Both the position numbers and the translations under genes were made by a program. Shown one piece after another: positions 1 through 10,700 of a stretch of DNA of 64,000 bases. A model generated the notes under the pieces. The model had not been told where the DNA came from. It searched no databases and worked only from the letters and a program-made list of their open reading frames with translations. The stretch is from Rhodanobacter sp. Soil772. GTDB taxonomy: Bacteria > Pseudomonadota > Gammaproteobacteria > Xanthomonadales > Rhodanobacteraceae. Each line of letters opens with the position of its first letter. Position 1 is the stretch's first letter. Location: positions 1,306,358 to 1,370,357 of the forward strand of contig NZ_LMSK01000001.1 in NCBI RefSeq assembly GCF_001428385.1, given 5' to 3'.

Positions 1-157
1 AACCGTCGCGGCCGGACAGCACATGGCCCAGCGTCGACTTGCCGGCGCCGTTCGGCCCCATGATCGCGTGCACCTCGCCCGCGTTGACGGTGAGGCTGAG
101 CCCCTTGAGGATTTCCTTGCCCTCGACGCGGGCGTGCAGGTTTTCGATTTTCAGCAT
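1..157 (-). CDS. sufC: SufC, Fe-S assembly ABC-type ATPase (partial, N-terminus only)
   Basis: This is the first 52 codons of the ATPase of the SufBCD scaffold complex; the rest runs off the left edge. The reading frame opens [20 protein letters not shown] and contains the Walker A loop GPNGAGKST at about residues 34-42, followed by [10 protein letters not shown], all typical of SufC. SufC hydrolyses ATP in the cytoplasm to drive cluster assembly on SufB-SufD. It lies about 130 bp downstream of sufB on the same strand, the normal suf gene order, although a paired palindrome occupies the gap. The ABC fold is certain; the SufC assignment rests on the sequence plus sufB next door. Confidence 0.93.
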   Translation of the reverse strand, partial: MLKIENLHARVEGKEILKGLSLTVNAGEVHAIMGPNGAGKSTLGHVLSGRDG

Positions 158-187
158 GGTTTCGTGCCTTTTACTGCCTTGACTGCC

Positions 188-264
188 GTCATTCCCGCGA
201 ACGCGGGAATCCATGGGCACCCTTGCGACAAAGTCAAAATGGGTTCCCGCTTTCGCGGGAATGA
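188..264. repeat. Paired REP-like palindrome between sufB and sufC
   Basis: Two short palindromes face each other. The first, 191-210, is ATTCCCGCG-aa-CGCGGGAAT; the second, 244-261, is TTCCCGC-tttc-GCGGGAA. The whole unit is also an imperfect inverted repeat of about 27 bp per arm (GTCATTCCCGCG at the left, CGCGGGAATGAC at the right) around a 23-bp centre. This is a BIME-like arrangement, and ATTCCCGCG/CGCGGGAAT elements are common dispersed repeats in proteobacteria. It would form strong stems in the sufB-sufC transcript and could alter the relative expression of the two genes, which is inference. Confidence 0.85.
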
Positions 265-291
265 CGCCTTCCGGTGCGTTGTTGGTACAGA

Positions 292-1766
<1,475 letters not shown>

Positions 1767-1770
<4 letters not shown>

Positions 1771-2255
1771 TCGGTGGTGACCCGGCGGGCTTTCGCCGGC
1801 ATGGCGATCTCGCTCACGGGTACGGCGGCGATCCTGCGCGATGGCCGTGGCGGTTGCGGCTTGAGCATGTCGGCCAGGCTGACTGCGCGCAGCGCGTTGT
1901 CCAGCACGTTGTTGACCAGCTGCCAGCTGCCGCGCACGCCGCACTGCGACTCGCGGTCGCACTGGCCTTCGGCCACGCTGCACTCGGTCATGCCAATCGG
2001 GCCTTCCAGCGCCTCGACGATCTCGGCCAGCGAGATCTCGCTGGCCGGCCGGGCCAGCCGGTAGCCGCCGTTGACGCCGCGGAACGACTCGACCAGCGCG
2101 GCATGGCTGAGCGCCTTCAGGAGCTTGCTTACCGTGGGCAGTTCCAGCCGCGCCTCGTCGGCGATCTGCACTGTGCTGAGCACCTCGGTCGGGTGCGCAG
2201 CGATGCAGGTCATCACCACGGTGGCGTAATCGGTCAGTCGGCTGACGCGGAGCAT
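1767..2255 (-). CDS. Rrf2-family SUF system regulator (SufR/IscR-like)
   Basis: This 162-residue Rrf2 transcription factor begins [19 protein letters not shown], the N-terminal winged-helix signature. Its centre holds three cysteines spaced C-x6-C-x5-C ([14 protein letters not shown]), matching the Fe-S ligand region of IscR-type sensors. Regulators of this type head the suf genes in Xanthomonas relatives and are thought to repress them when holding a cluster. The C-terminal tail after about residue 130 is proline- and arginine-rich and looks disordered. The gene overlaps sufB by 4 nt and is divergent from amgK. The start at 2255 is the ATG directly before the conserved VSRLTDY. Confidence 0.9.
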
Positions 2256-2270
2256 GGGGGCGCTCGGGCT

Positions 2271-2309
2271 GGATACTTGAATCGGGACTAAAATGGTACT
2301 GATTCGACA
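2271..2309. promoter_or_regulatory. Candidate operator upstream of the suf regulator
   Basis: The 126-bp gap between the Rrf2 gene and amgK holds an imperfect dyad, TGAATC at 2278-2283 and GATTCG at 2301-2306, around an AT-rich core (gggactaaaatggtact). It is preceded by GATACTTGAATC, which resembles one half of IscR-type binding sites. No other AT-rich dyad was noticed in the gap, so autoregulation of the suf operon from here is plausible. The match to a consensus was made by eye only. Confidence 0.45.
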
Positions 2310-2396
2310 CCGCGCGGTCAATGCCGCGGTGTTCACCGCCTCGTCACGACGCCGACGGATCGCTAAGCTGGCGCCATCCCTTTGCCCATGGTTGCC

Positions 2397-3440
2397 ATGA
2401 CCCCGATTCCCGACCGCGCCGCCGCCCGCCTCGCCTGGACCCGCCACGTGCTGGACGACGCCAGCCTGACCCTGGAATCCGCCTCGGCCGACGCCAGTTT
2501 CCGCAGCTATTGGCGCACCCGGCATGCCGGGCGCAGCTGGGTGGTGATGGACTCGCCGCCGGCGCAGGAGGATCCGCGGCCTTGGCTGGAAATTGGGACC
2601 CGGCTGTCCGCCGCCGGCCTGCACGTGCCGGCGGTGCAGGCACAGGACCTCGAACAGGGTTTCCTGCTGATCGAGGATCTCGGTTCGAGGTTGTACCTGC
2701 CCGCCCTGAACGACCACACGGTGGATGCGCTGTACGACGACGCGATGGACGCCCTGCTGCGCATGCAGCGCGACGTGGACACCGCCGGCATGCAGCCCTA
2801 CGACCACGCCTTCCTGCAACGCGAGCTGGAGATCATGCCGGAGTGGTTTCTGCGGCGGCACCTGGGTTACACGCCCGAGTGCGAGGAATGGGACGTGCTG
2901 GAATCGGCGTTCACCGTGCTGCTGAAGAACGCGCTGGAGCAGCCACGCTGCTTCGTGCATCGCGACTACCACAGCCGCAACCTGCTGATCGTCGCGAGCA
3001 ACAACCCCGGAATCATCGCGCCGGGGCTCTTGAGCCCCGGCATTATCGATTTTCAGGGAGCCTTGCTCGGCCCGATCACCTACGACCTCGCCTCCTTGCT
3101 GCGCGACTGCTACATCGTGTGGGATCGTGCCCGCGTGGAAGCCTGGGCCGAAAGTTATCGGCAGCGCCTGCAGGCCGCACGGCTGATCGCCGCGGACGTC
3201 GGCCGCGAACGCTTCCTGCGCTGGTTCGACCTGATCGGCCTGCAGCGCCACATCAAGGTGCTCGGCATCTTCTGCCGGCTGTGCTACCGCGACGGCAAGC
3301 ACGGCTATCTCGACGACCTGCCCCGCGTGTACGACTACGTGGTCGACGTGGCCGGGCGCTACCCCGAGCTGGCCGATTTCGTGGCGCTGCTGCGGCGCCA
3401 CGTCGGCGCGCGCGATCTGCGCTTGCCGGTGACCGCATGA
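2397..3440 (+). CDS. amgK: AmgK-like N-acetylmuramate/N-acetylglucosamine kinase
   Basis: This aminoglycoside-phosphotransferase-fold sugar kinase (347 residues) phosphorylates the anomeric position of MurNAc/GlcNAc in the peptidoglycan recycling route found in Pseudomonas relatives. The catalytic loop HRDYHSRN begins at about H188 and the metal-binding DFQ at about D218. MurU, the next enzyme of the pathway, follows with a 4-nt overlap. Between the two catalytic motifs is an unusual 10-residue stretch (APGLLSPGII) coded by a perfect palindrome and bounded by a duplicated PGII. Most homologues run directly from NPGII into DFQ. No Shine-Dalgarno is evident; ATG 2397 was chosen, with ATG 2388 and TTG 2382 as alternatives. 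Confidence 0.88.
   Translation: MTPIPDRAAARLAWTRHVLDDASLTLESASADASFRSYWRTRHAGRSWVVMDSPPAQEDPRPWLEIGTRLSAAGLHVPAVQAQDLEQGFLLIEDLGSRLYLPALNDHTVDALYDDAMDALLRMQRDVDTAGMQPYDHAFLQRELEIMPEWFLRRHLGYTPECEEWDVLESAFTVLLKNALEQPRCFVHRDYHSRNLLIVASNNPGIIAPGLLSPGIIDFQGALLGPITYDLASLLRDCYIVWDRARVEAWAESYRQRLQAARLIAADVGRERFLRWFDLIGLQRHIKVLGIFCRLCYRDGKHGYLDDLPRVYDYVVDVAGRYPELADFVALLRRHVGARDLRLPVTA
3005..3048. repeat. In-frame palindromic insertion inside amgK
   Basis: A perfect 10-bp inverted repeat with a TT loop, GCCGGGGCTC at 3020-3029 and GAGCCCCGGC at 3032-3041, lies in the coding sequence. It is flanked by a near-identical direct repeat, CCCCGGAATCATCG at 3005-3018 and CCCCGGCATTATCG at 3035-3048, with a period of 30 bp. 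This looks like a 30-bp insertion or duplication that keeps the frame and adds ten residues between the kinase's catalytic loop and DFQ motif. Confidence 0.8.
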
Positions 3441-4141
3441 GGCACGCGCTGATCTTCGCCGCCGGCCTCGGCGAGCGCATGCGTCCGCTGACCGACCGCA
3501 CGCCCAAGCCGCTGCTGAACGTGGGCGGCAAGCCGCTGATCGTGTGGCACCTGGAGAAACTCGCCGCAGCCGGCGTGCATTACGTGGTGATCAACACCTC
3601 GCACCTGGCCGAACAGTTTCCCGATGCGCTCGGCGACGGTTCACGCTGGGGCCTGCGCATCCGCTACGCCTACGAAGGCCCGACGCCGCTGGAAACCGGC
3701 GGAGGCATGTTGAACGCGCTGCCGCTGCTCGGTTCAGAACCGTTCCTCGTGGTGAGTGGCGACGTGTGGTGCGATGCAGATTTCACCATCCTGCCCACCG
3801 AGCCTCGGGGCCTGGCGCATCTGCTGATGACGGACAATCCCGTGCATCATCCCCATGGCGATTTCCGGCTGGACGCACTAGGCCGATTGCACGACGACGG
3901 CGAACCTCGGCTCACCTACAGCGGTATCGGCGTGTTCCGCCGCGAGCTGCTGGACGGCTGGCCCGAGGCTGTCGGTGACGCGCCGGGCGCCGACGCGAAA
4001 CCACCGCGCTTCAAGCTGCGGCCACTGCTGGAAGCGGCGATCGCGTGCGGAAGGGTCGATGGCTCGCATCATCGTGGCGCATGGACCGACGTCGGGACAC
4101 CGGCGCGACTGGCGGAGCTGGAAGCGGAACTGCGCGGATAG
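3437..4141 (+). CDS. murU: MurU, MurNAc-1-phosphate uridylyltransferase
   Basis: This 234-residue nucleotidyltransferase transfers UMP to MurNAc-1-phosphate to give UDP-MurNAc, bypassing de novo synthesis and fosfomycin-sensitive MurA. The N-terminal signature AAGLGERMRPLTDRTPKPLL (residues about 8-27) binds the nucleotide, ETGGG follows near residue 85, and VSGDVWCD near residue 105 supplies a metal-binding Asp. The start ATG overlaps the amgK stop (ATGA), so the pair is almost certainly co-translated. A strong terminator follows 25 bp after the stop. Confidence 0.93.
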   Translation: MRHALIFAAGLGERMRPLTDRTPKPLLNVGGKPLIVWHLEKLAAAGVHYVVINTSHLAEQFPDALGDGSRWGLRIRYAYEGPTPLETGGGMLNALPLLGSEPFLVVSGDVWCDADFTILPTEPRGLAHLLMTDNPVHHPHGDFRLDALGRLHDDGEPRLTYSGIGVFRRELLDGWPEAVGDAPGADAKPPRFKLRPLLEAAIACGRVDGSHHRGAWTDVGTPARLAELEAELRG

Positions 4142-4166
4142 CGCGCGCGGATGGTCTGAATAAAAA

Positions 4167-4196
4167 GGCCCGGTACAAACCGGGCCGTTTCTTTTT
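4167..4196 (+). terminator. Intrinsic terminator after amgK-murU
   Basis: The stem GGCCCGG (4167-4173) with loop tacaaa pairs with CCGGGCC (4180-4186) and is followed by gTTTcTTTTT. It closes the amgK-murU transcript before the convergent secF. Confidence 0.88.
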
Positions 4197-4204
4197 GTGG
4201 GGAT

Positions 4205-4253
4205 TACCCCTTCTGCCCTGCGGGCATCTCCCCCTGCCTGCAGGGGGAGAGAT
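4205..4253. repeat. Dispersed palindromic repeat, family A (CCCCCTGC/GCAGGGGG type)
   Basis: This element has the layout acccc..ctgccctgcgggca followed by the palindrome CTCCCCCTGC-ct-GCAGGGGGAG (4228-4249). It aligns over about 45 bp with the element embedded in dnaE at 51840-51888 and shares its palindrome with the paired elements at 53715-53823 and 59286-59389. It lies between the amgK-murU terminator and the end of secF. Confidence 0.85.
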
Positions 4254-4287
4254 CATCGGAATCGCCCGCGGAGCGGGCGATGATGAC

Positions 4288-5250
4288 TTATGGCCTTCTT
4301 GCCAGTTCCGGATTTTCCTTGGTGACCGGCATCAGGTCCTTCTTCGACACGCCCAGCCACAGCAGGATCGGGCTGGCCACGAAGATCGAGGACAGCGTGC
4401 CGACCACGATGCCGATCAGCATGGTGACGGCGAAGCCGTGCACCGCGGTACCGCCGTAGAAGTACAGCGCGCCCATGGTGATGCCGGTGAACAGCGAGGT
4501 GATGATGGTTCGCGACAGCGTGTTGTTGATCGAGCGGTTGAGGATTTCCTCCGGCTCGGCCTTGCGCGCCAGCCGGAACAGCTCGCGGATACGGTCGAAC
4601 ACCACCACCTTGTCGTTGATCGAGTAACCGATCACCGCCAGCACCGAGGCCAGCACGGTCATGTCGAACTCGCGCTGCACCAGTGCCAGGATACCCAGCG
4701 TCACCAGCGTGTCATGGATTTCGGTGGCCACTGCGGCGATCGCGAAACGGCGCTCGAAGCGGATCCACAGGTAGGCCATGATGCCGAGGATCACGAACAC
4801 CGCAGCGACGGTACCGTCGCTGCGCAATTCCTGACCCACCTGGGCGCTCACGTAGTCGCGACTCTTCAGCTTCGCGTCCGGACGGGACACGTGCAGCACC
4901 TTGATGACGTCGGCGGCGATGCGGTCGAGATTGAACTTGCCGACGGCATCGACGGCGCCGGGATCGTCCTTGGGTTGCAGGCGGATCGATACCTCACGGG
5001 TACCGCCCAGGCTCTGCACCATCGCGTTGTGGATGCCGCCCTTCTCGAGCGCGCCGCGCACCTCGGAGATTTCCACCGACCGCTCGTAGTCGATCACCAT
5101 CGACACGCCGCCGGTGAAATCCAGGCCGTAGTTGAGGCCCTTGAACGCGATCAGTCCGATCGACGCGAGCATCAGCAGGATGGCCAGCGTCACGGTGTAC
5201 TTGCGCATCCCCAGGAAGTGGATGTTGCTGTCGTGATTGAAAATTTCCAT
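4288..5250 (-). CDS. secF: SecF, protein translocase subunit
   Basis: This 320-residue inner-membrane protein is a partner of SecD in proton-driven late steps of Sec export. It begins MEIFNHDSNIHFLGMRKYTV, with TM1 close behind and the family motif GLDFTGGV near residue 45. Five further membrane segments lie after the periplasmic domain, including the stretch ending SINDKVVVFDRIRE. secD ends 9 bp upstream, and yajC precedes it, giving the usual yajC-secD-secF order. Length and motifs are normal. Confidence 0.96.
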   Translation of the reverse strand: MEIFNHDSNIHFLGMRKYTVTLAILLMLASIGLIAFKGLNYGLDFTGGVSMVIDYERSVEISEVRGALEKGGIHNAMVQSLGGTREVSIRLQPKDDPGAVDAVGKFNLDRIAADVIKVLHVSRPDAKLKSRDYVSAQVGQELRSDGTVAAVFVILGIMAYLWIRFERRFAIAAVATEIHDTLVTLGILALVQREFDMTVLASVLAVIGYSINDKVVVFDRIRELFRLARKAEPEEILNRSINNTLSRTIITSLFTGITMGALYFYGGTAVHGFAVTMLIGIVVGTLSSIFVASPILLWLGVSKKDLMPVTKENPELARRP

Positions 5251-5259
5251 GGGGGTTCC

Positions 5260-7143
5260 TTAGACCGACAGCGTCTTGAGCTTGCGATGGCCGTGGATCG
5301 CCGCAGTGAACGCATGGGTCAGCGTCACCGAGGTGAACAACGAGGTCAGGATGCCGATCATCAGGGTCACGCCGAAGCCCTTGATCGCACCGGTACCCAT
5401 CGTGGTCAGCGCCAGGGCGGCGATCAGGTGGGTGACGTTGGCATCGAGAATGGTCGACCAGGCCTTCTCGTAGCCGGCGCGGATCGAGGCGTGCGGGCTT
5501 GAACCGTTACGCAATTCCTCGCGCACGCGTTCGCAGATCAGCACGTTCGCGTCGATCGCCATGCCCAGGGTCAGCACGATGCCGGCCACGCCCGGCATGG
5601 TCAGGGTGACGCCGATCAGCGACATCACCGCCACCAGGACCACCAGGTTGAAGAACAGCGCGATATCCGCGACCAGGCCGAACAGTTTGTAGTAGATCGC
5701 CGCCGCCAGCAGCACCAGGGCCAGACCCAGCAGCACCGCCTTGAAGCCCTTGTCGATGTTGTCCTGGCCGAGGCTGGCGCCGATCACGCCTTCCTCGACG
5801 ATGTCCATCGGCGCCGCCAGTGCGCCGCCCTTGAGCAGCAGGGCGAGGTCGGAGGCTTCCTTCGCGCTGCCCAGGCCGGTGGTCTGAAACTGCTTGCTGA
5901 AGGGGCTCTGGATGGTCGCGTCGTTGATCACCGTTTCGGTGACCTTGGGCACGCGCACTTCCTTGCCGTCGATCACCTTGGTCTCGTAGACCTGCTCAAC
6001 GTACAGCACCGCCATCGGCTTGCCGACGTTGGCGTTGGTGAAGTCGCCCATCTTCTTGGCGCCGGCGGCGTTCAGGGTGACGTCGACCTTCGGCGTGCCG
6101 CTCTGCTGGTCGATGCCCGACGAGGCGTCCACCAGCTGGTTGCCGGTCACGATGATCTGCTTGCTCACCAGCACCGGCCGGTTGTCGCCGCGCATGTAGT
6201 ACAGGTTCGCCTCCGGCGGGATGTTGCCGGTGCGCGCCGCCTCCACCGCGCGGGGATCGCCGGGCTGGCCGATACCGGGGCGATACTGCAGGGTGGCTAC
6301 CGCGCCGATCAGCTTCTTCGCCTCGGTCGGATCCTGCACGCCGGCCAGCTCGACCACGATGCGGCTGTCGCCCTGCTGCTGGATCAGCGGCTCGGACACG
6401 CCCAGCGCATTGATGCGGTTGCGCAGCGTGCCCAGGTTCTGGGTGATCGCGCTGCGCGACAGCTCGCGCAGCTTTTCCGGCTTGATCACCACGTTCAGCA
6501 CGAAGCGATCGCCGGTGCTGGCGCCATCGGCCACGTTGAGGTCGGTGTATTCGTTGCCGATCGCGTCGGACGCGGTCTTGCGGTCGGCGTCCGAACGCAG
6601 GATCACCGCGATGCCCTGGCCGCTTACCGGGCTGCGCGTGACCGACTCATAGCGGATGTTCCTGTCCCGCAGCAGGGAACGGATATCGTCCGCGTAGCTG
6701 TTTTCCTGCTTCTCGATCGAGTCCTTCTGGTCGACCTGCATCAGGAAGTGCACGCCGCCCTGCAAGTCCAGGCCCAGCGGCATCGAGCGGGCGCCGATCG
6801 CGCCCAGCCAGCCCGGCACGTTGGACTGCAGCTTGAACGCCACGGTGTAGCCGTCGCCCAGTACCGCCTTGATCTCGTCGGCGCCGCTCTTCTGCACGTC
6901 GGAGTTGGCGAACGTCGCCAGCAGGTGGTCGCCTTCCACGAACACGTCGGTGACCGCGATCTTCTTCGCCGTCAGCGCCGCCGTCACCTTCTGCTGCACC
7001 GCCTGGTTGATCGGCGGCGCGTCGCGGTTGGCCGTAACCTGCACGGCCGGCACCGGCGGGAATGCATTCGGCAACGCGTAGATGATGCCGAACAACATCA
7101 CCAACGCGACCAGCGCGTACTTCCAGCGAGGAAAATCACTCAT
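5260..7143 (-). CDS. secD: SecD, protein translocase subunit
   Basis: This protein of about 627 residues has an N-terminal membrane segment (MSDFPRWKYALVALVMLFGI), a large periplasmic region containing GLDLQGGVHFLMQVD near residue 105, and a C-terminal block of five membrane segments with AIDANVLICERVREE, the SecD-specific version of the RND motif. SecDF uses the proton gradient to pull preproteins to the periplasmic side. The start at 7143 gives the family-typical N-terminus; an upstream in-frame ATG at 7152 would add MQG. It follows yajC by about 112 bp and precedes secF by 9 bp. Confidence 0.95.
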   Translation of the reverse strand: MSDFPRWKYALVALVMLFGIIYALPNAFPPVPAVQVTANRDAPPINQAVQQKVTAALTAKKIAVTDVFVEGDHLLATFANSDVQKSGADEIKAVLGDGYTVAFKLQSNVPGWLGAIGARSMPLGLDLQGGVHFLMQVDQKDSIEKQENSYADDIRSLLRDRNIRYESVTRSPVSGQGIAVILRSDADRKTASDAIGNEYTDLNVADGASTGDRFVLNVVIKPEKLRELSRSAITQNLGTLRNRINALGVSEPLIQQQGDSRIVVELAGVQDPTEAKKLIGAVATLQYRPGIGQPGDPRAVEAARTGNIPPEANLYYMRGDNRPVLVSKQIIVTGNQLVDASSGIDQQSGTPKVDVTLNAAGAKKMGDFTNANVGKPMAVLYVEQVYETKVIDGKEVRVPKVTETVINDATIQSPFSKQFQTTGLGSAKEASDLALLLKGGALAAPMDIVEEGVIGASLGQDNIDKGFKAVLLGLALVLLAAAIYYKLFGLVADIALFFNLVVLVAVMSLIGVTLTMPGVAGIVLTLGMAIDANVLICERVREELRNGSSPHASIRAGYEKAWSTILDANVTHLIAALALTTMGTGAIKGFGVTLMIGILTSLFTSVTLTHAFTAAIHGHRKLKTLSV

Positions 7144-7255
7144 GCCTTGCATCCATCAAAGTCGCGGCAGCAGGCCGCGGCGGTAGCAACAATCGGGAAA
7201 TGGCCGCGTGGGAGGGCACCGCCGCAAGCTGCCGGGCGGCGCCTCACACCCGTCC

Positions 7256-7588
7256 TCAGACGGATTTCAGCGAACCCTTGGGCAATACCTGCTGGACAGA
7301 ACCCTTCTGCACCTTGACCTTCACGTTGGCCGCGATCTCGACCGTGATGAACGTCTCGCCCACTTCTTCCACGCGCCCGGCGATGCCGCCGTTGGTGACC
7401 ACCTCGTCGCCCTTGGCCAGGCCGGCGATCAGCGCGCGATGCTCCTTCTGCCGCTTCATCTGCGGGCGGATCATCATGAAATACATCAGGCCGAACAGCA
7501 CCACCATCATGATGATCATGGACATGCCGCCACCGGCGGGCTGCGGAGCAGCGGCCTGGGCGATCACGGGAGAGATCGGAAAACTCAT
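7256..7588 (-). CDS. yajC: YajC, preprotein translocase accessory subunit
   Basis: This 110-residue single-pass membrane protein is associated with SecDF. One hydrophobic segment (MSMIIMMVVLFGLMYFMMI) occupies about residues 22-40 and is followed by RPQMKRQKEH and a small beta-rich cytoplasmic domain with GDEVVTNGGIAGRV, the family signature. The start at 7588 (MSFPISPVIAQ) fits family length; an upstream ATG at 7603 would add five residues. It is the first gene of the yajC-secD-secF set and lies downstream of tgt on the same strand. Confidence 0.95.
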   Translation of the reverse strand: MSFPISPVIAQAAAPQPAGGGMSMIIMMVVLFGLMYFMMIRPQMKRQKEHRALIAGLAKGDEVVTNGGIAGRVEEVGETFITVEIAANVKVKVQKGSVQQVLPKGSLKSV

Positions 7589-7772
7589 GGATTTGTCTCG
7601 CAAGTTATGACGCCACCGAGGATTTCGGCCGGACGCCTGATAAAAGATTCCCGATTATGCCATGCACCTCCGGGCCGTGCACGGCGCCATCAGTTCCATC
7701 GCAGCCGGCCGGCCGATCACTACTGAGGGCGGGCAACGCCCGTTGCAAGGCCACCCCCGGCGGGCCCGGCCC

Positions 7773-8960
<1,188 letters not shown>

Positions 8961-10025
8961 TCAAAGGCCTTTGGGCAGGATCAGCATCGCGTCGCCATAC
9001 GAGAAGAACCGGTAACGCTGCTCGACCGCATGCCGGTACGCGTCAAGCATGTATTCGCGCCCGGCCAGCGCGGACACCAGCATCAGCAGGGTCGACTGCG
9101 GCAGGTGGAAGTTGGTGAGCAGGCCGTCGACGCTGGTGAAACGGTAGCCGGGGAAGATGAAGATCTGCGTCTCGCCGGCGAACGGATGCAGCTCGCCGTC
9201 CTTGCTCGCGCTTTCCAGCGCACGCACCACGGTAGTGCCGACCGCGATCACCCGACCTCCCGCAGCGCGGGTGCGGCGGATCTGCCCGATCAGATGGGCG
9301 CCGACGTTGAGCCACTCCGTATGCATGTGATGATCCTTCAGGTCATCCACGCGCACCGGCTGGAAGGTGCCGGCGCCGACATGCAGGGTGACGTAGCCGA
9401 ACTCGACGCCGCGCTCGCGCAGTTTGGCCAGGATTGCCTCGTCGAAGTGCAGGCCGGCGGTGGGCGCGGCGACCGCACCGGGTTCGCGTGCGAACACGGT
9501 CTGGTAGCGCTCCATGTCGCTGGCGTCGGCGTGCCGCTCGATATACGGCGGCAACGGCATTTCGCCCAGCTTCAGAAGCAGTTTTTCCAGCGGCTCCGGC
9601 GCCTCGAAACGCAGCCGGAAGAAACCTTCGTCGCGGCCCAGCACCACTGCATGGCTGCCGTCGGCCAGCTCGATCCGGCCGCCCTCCTTCGGCTTCTTGC
9701 TGACCCCGAGCTGCACGGTGGCCTCGTGCGCGCCGGTAACCCGCTCGATCAGGATCTCCACCGCGCCGCCGGTGTCCTTGCGCCCGTACAGCCGCGCCGG
9801 CAGCACACGGGTGTCGTTGAACACCAGCAGGTCGCCGGGACGCAGGAAGTCGGGCAGCTCGCGGAACATGCGGTCCTGGCGCGACTGCGCCGCCACGTCG
9901 AGCAGCAGCATGCGGCTGGCCGAACGCTCGGGCAGCGGGGCCTGCGCGATCAGCTCGGGCGGCAGTTCAAAATCGAAATCGGATTTCTTCAAGGGGGATT
10001 CGGCCAGCGCACGTAAGCGGACCAT
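8961..10025 (-). CDS. queA: S-adenosylmethionine:tRNA ribosyltransferase-isomerase
   Basis: This 354-residue enzyme converts preQ1-tRNA to epoxyqueuosine using the ribosyl group of SAM. It shows the family landmarks [41 protein letters not shown] and a C-terminal [17 protein letters not shown] 10025 ([10 protein letters not shown]) has AGGA just upstream; a TTG at codon 13 (before KKSDFDF) would give a more typical N-terminus. The stop of the upstream response regulator is only 17 bp away, so this housekeeping gene may also be read from the two-component/ABC operon. Confidence 0.95.
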   Translation of the reverse strand: MVRLRALAESPLKKSDFDFELPPELIAQAPLPERSASRMLLLDVAAQSRQDRMFRELPDFLRPGDLLVFNDTRVLPARLYGRKDTGGAVEILIERVTGAHEATVQLGVSKKPKEGGRIELADGSHAVVLGRDEGFFRLRFEAPEPLEKLLLKLGEMPLPPYIERHADASDMERYQTVFAREPGAVAAPTAGLHFDEAILAKLRERGVEFGYVTLHVGAGTFQPVRVDDLKDHHMHTEWLNVGAHLIGQIRRTRAAGGRVIAVGTTVVRALESASKDGELHPFAGETQIFIFPGYRFTSVDGLLTNFHLPQSTLLMLVSALAGREYMLDAYRHAVEQRYRFFSYGDAMLILPKGL

Positions 10026-10042
10026 TATCCTGCAGCGGCGGC

Positions 10043-10645
10043 CTACAGCCAGCCTTTCTGTCGCGCCAACCGATACGCCTCGATGCGATTGGCGACGCCG
10101 AGCTTGCCGATCGCCTCGGAAAGATAATTGCGCACGGTGCCGTGCGACAGGTTCAGTTGCGCGGCGATGTCACCGGCAGACTGTCCTTCGCCAGCCAGAC
10201 GCAACACCTGGCGCTCGCGGTCGTTTAGCGGATCGGCTTCGGACCACGCCTCCAGCGCCAGCTGTGGATCGATCGCGCGGCCGCCGCGATGCACCGCGCG
10301 CAATGCTTCGGCGAGGTTCTCGGCGGGGGCGTCCTTCAGCAGGTAGCCGGACACGCCGGCATCCAGCGCGCGGCGCAGGAACCCGGGGCGCGCGAAGGTG
10401 GTGACGATGACCACCTTGATCGGCAGTTCCTGGCGCTGGATGCGCTGCGCCAGCTCCAGGCCGGTCAGGCCGGGCATCTCGATGTCGGTGACCAGCACGT
10501 CGGGCTGGAGCCTTTGAATATCCCGCCACGCCGCTTCGCCGTCCGCGGACGAACCGAGCACCTCGATGTCGGATTCAAGCTTGAGCAGGGCCGAGAGTGC
10601 GCCCCGCACCATCGCCTGGTCTTCGGCCAGCAATACGCGAATCAT
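10043..10645 (-). CDS. NarL/FixJ-type response regulator (DesR-like)
   Basis: This 200-residue two-domain regulator has an N-terminal receiver ([20 protein letters not shown]) with the phospho-acceptor Asp at about residue 54 (VTDIEMPG) and a Lys in GYLLKDA. The C-terminal LuxR-type helix-turn-helix (about residues 138-195) contains [15 protein letters not shown]. It sits 55 bp downstream of a DesK-like histidine kinase, its evident partner. The probable target is the linked ABC exporter; the signal sensed cannot be told from sequence. Confidence 0.9.
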   Translation of the reverse strand: MIRVLLAEDQAMVRGALSALLKLESDIEVLGSSADGEAAWRDIQRLQPDVLVTDIEMPGLTGLELAQRIQRQELPIKVVIVTTFARPGFLRRALDAGVSGYLLKDAPAENLAEALRAVHRGGRAIDPQLALEAWSEADPLNDRERQVLRLAGEGQSAGDIAAQLNLSHGTVRNYLSEAIGKLGVANRIEAYRLARQKGWL

Positions 10646-10700
10646 GCCATCACCTGCTCGTCGAAAAAGGAAGGCGGGCCGGAGGACAGCGCCGCGCCGA

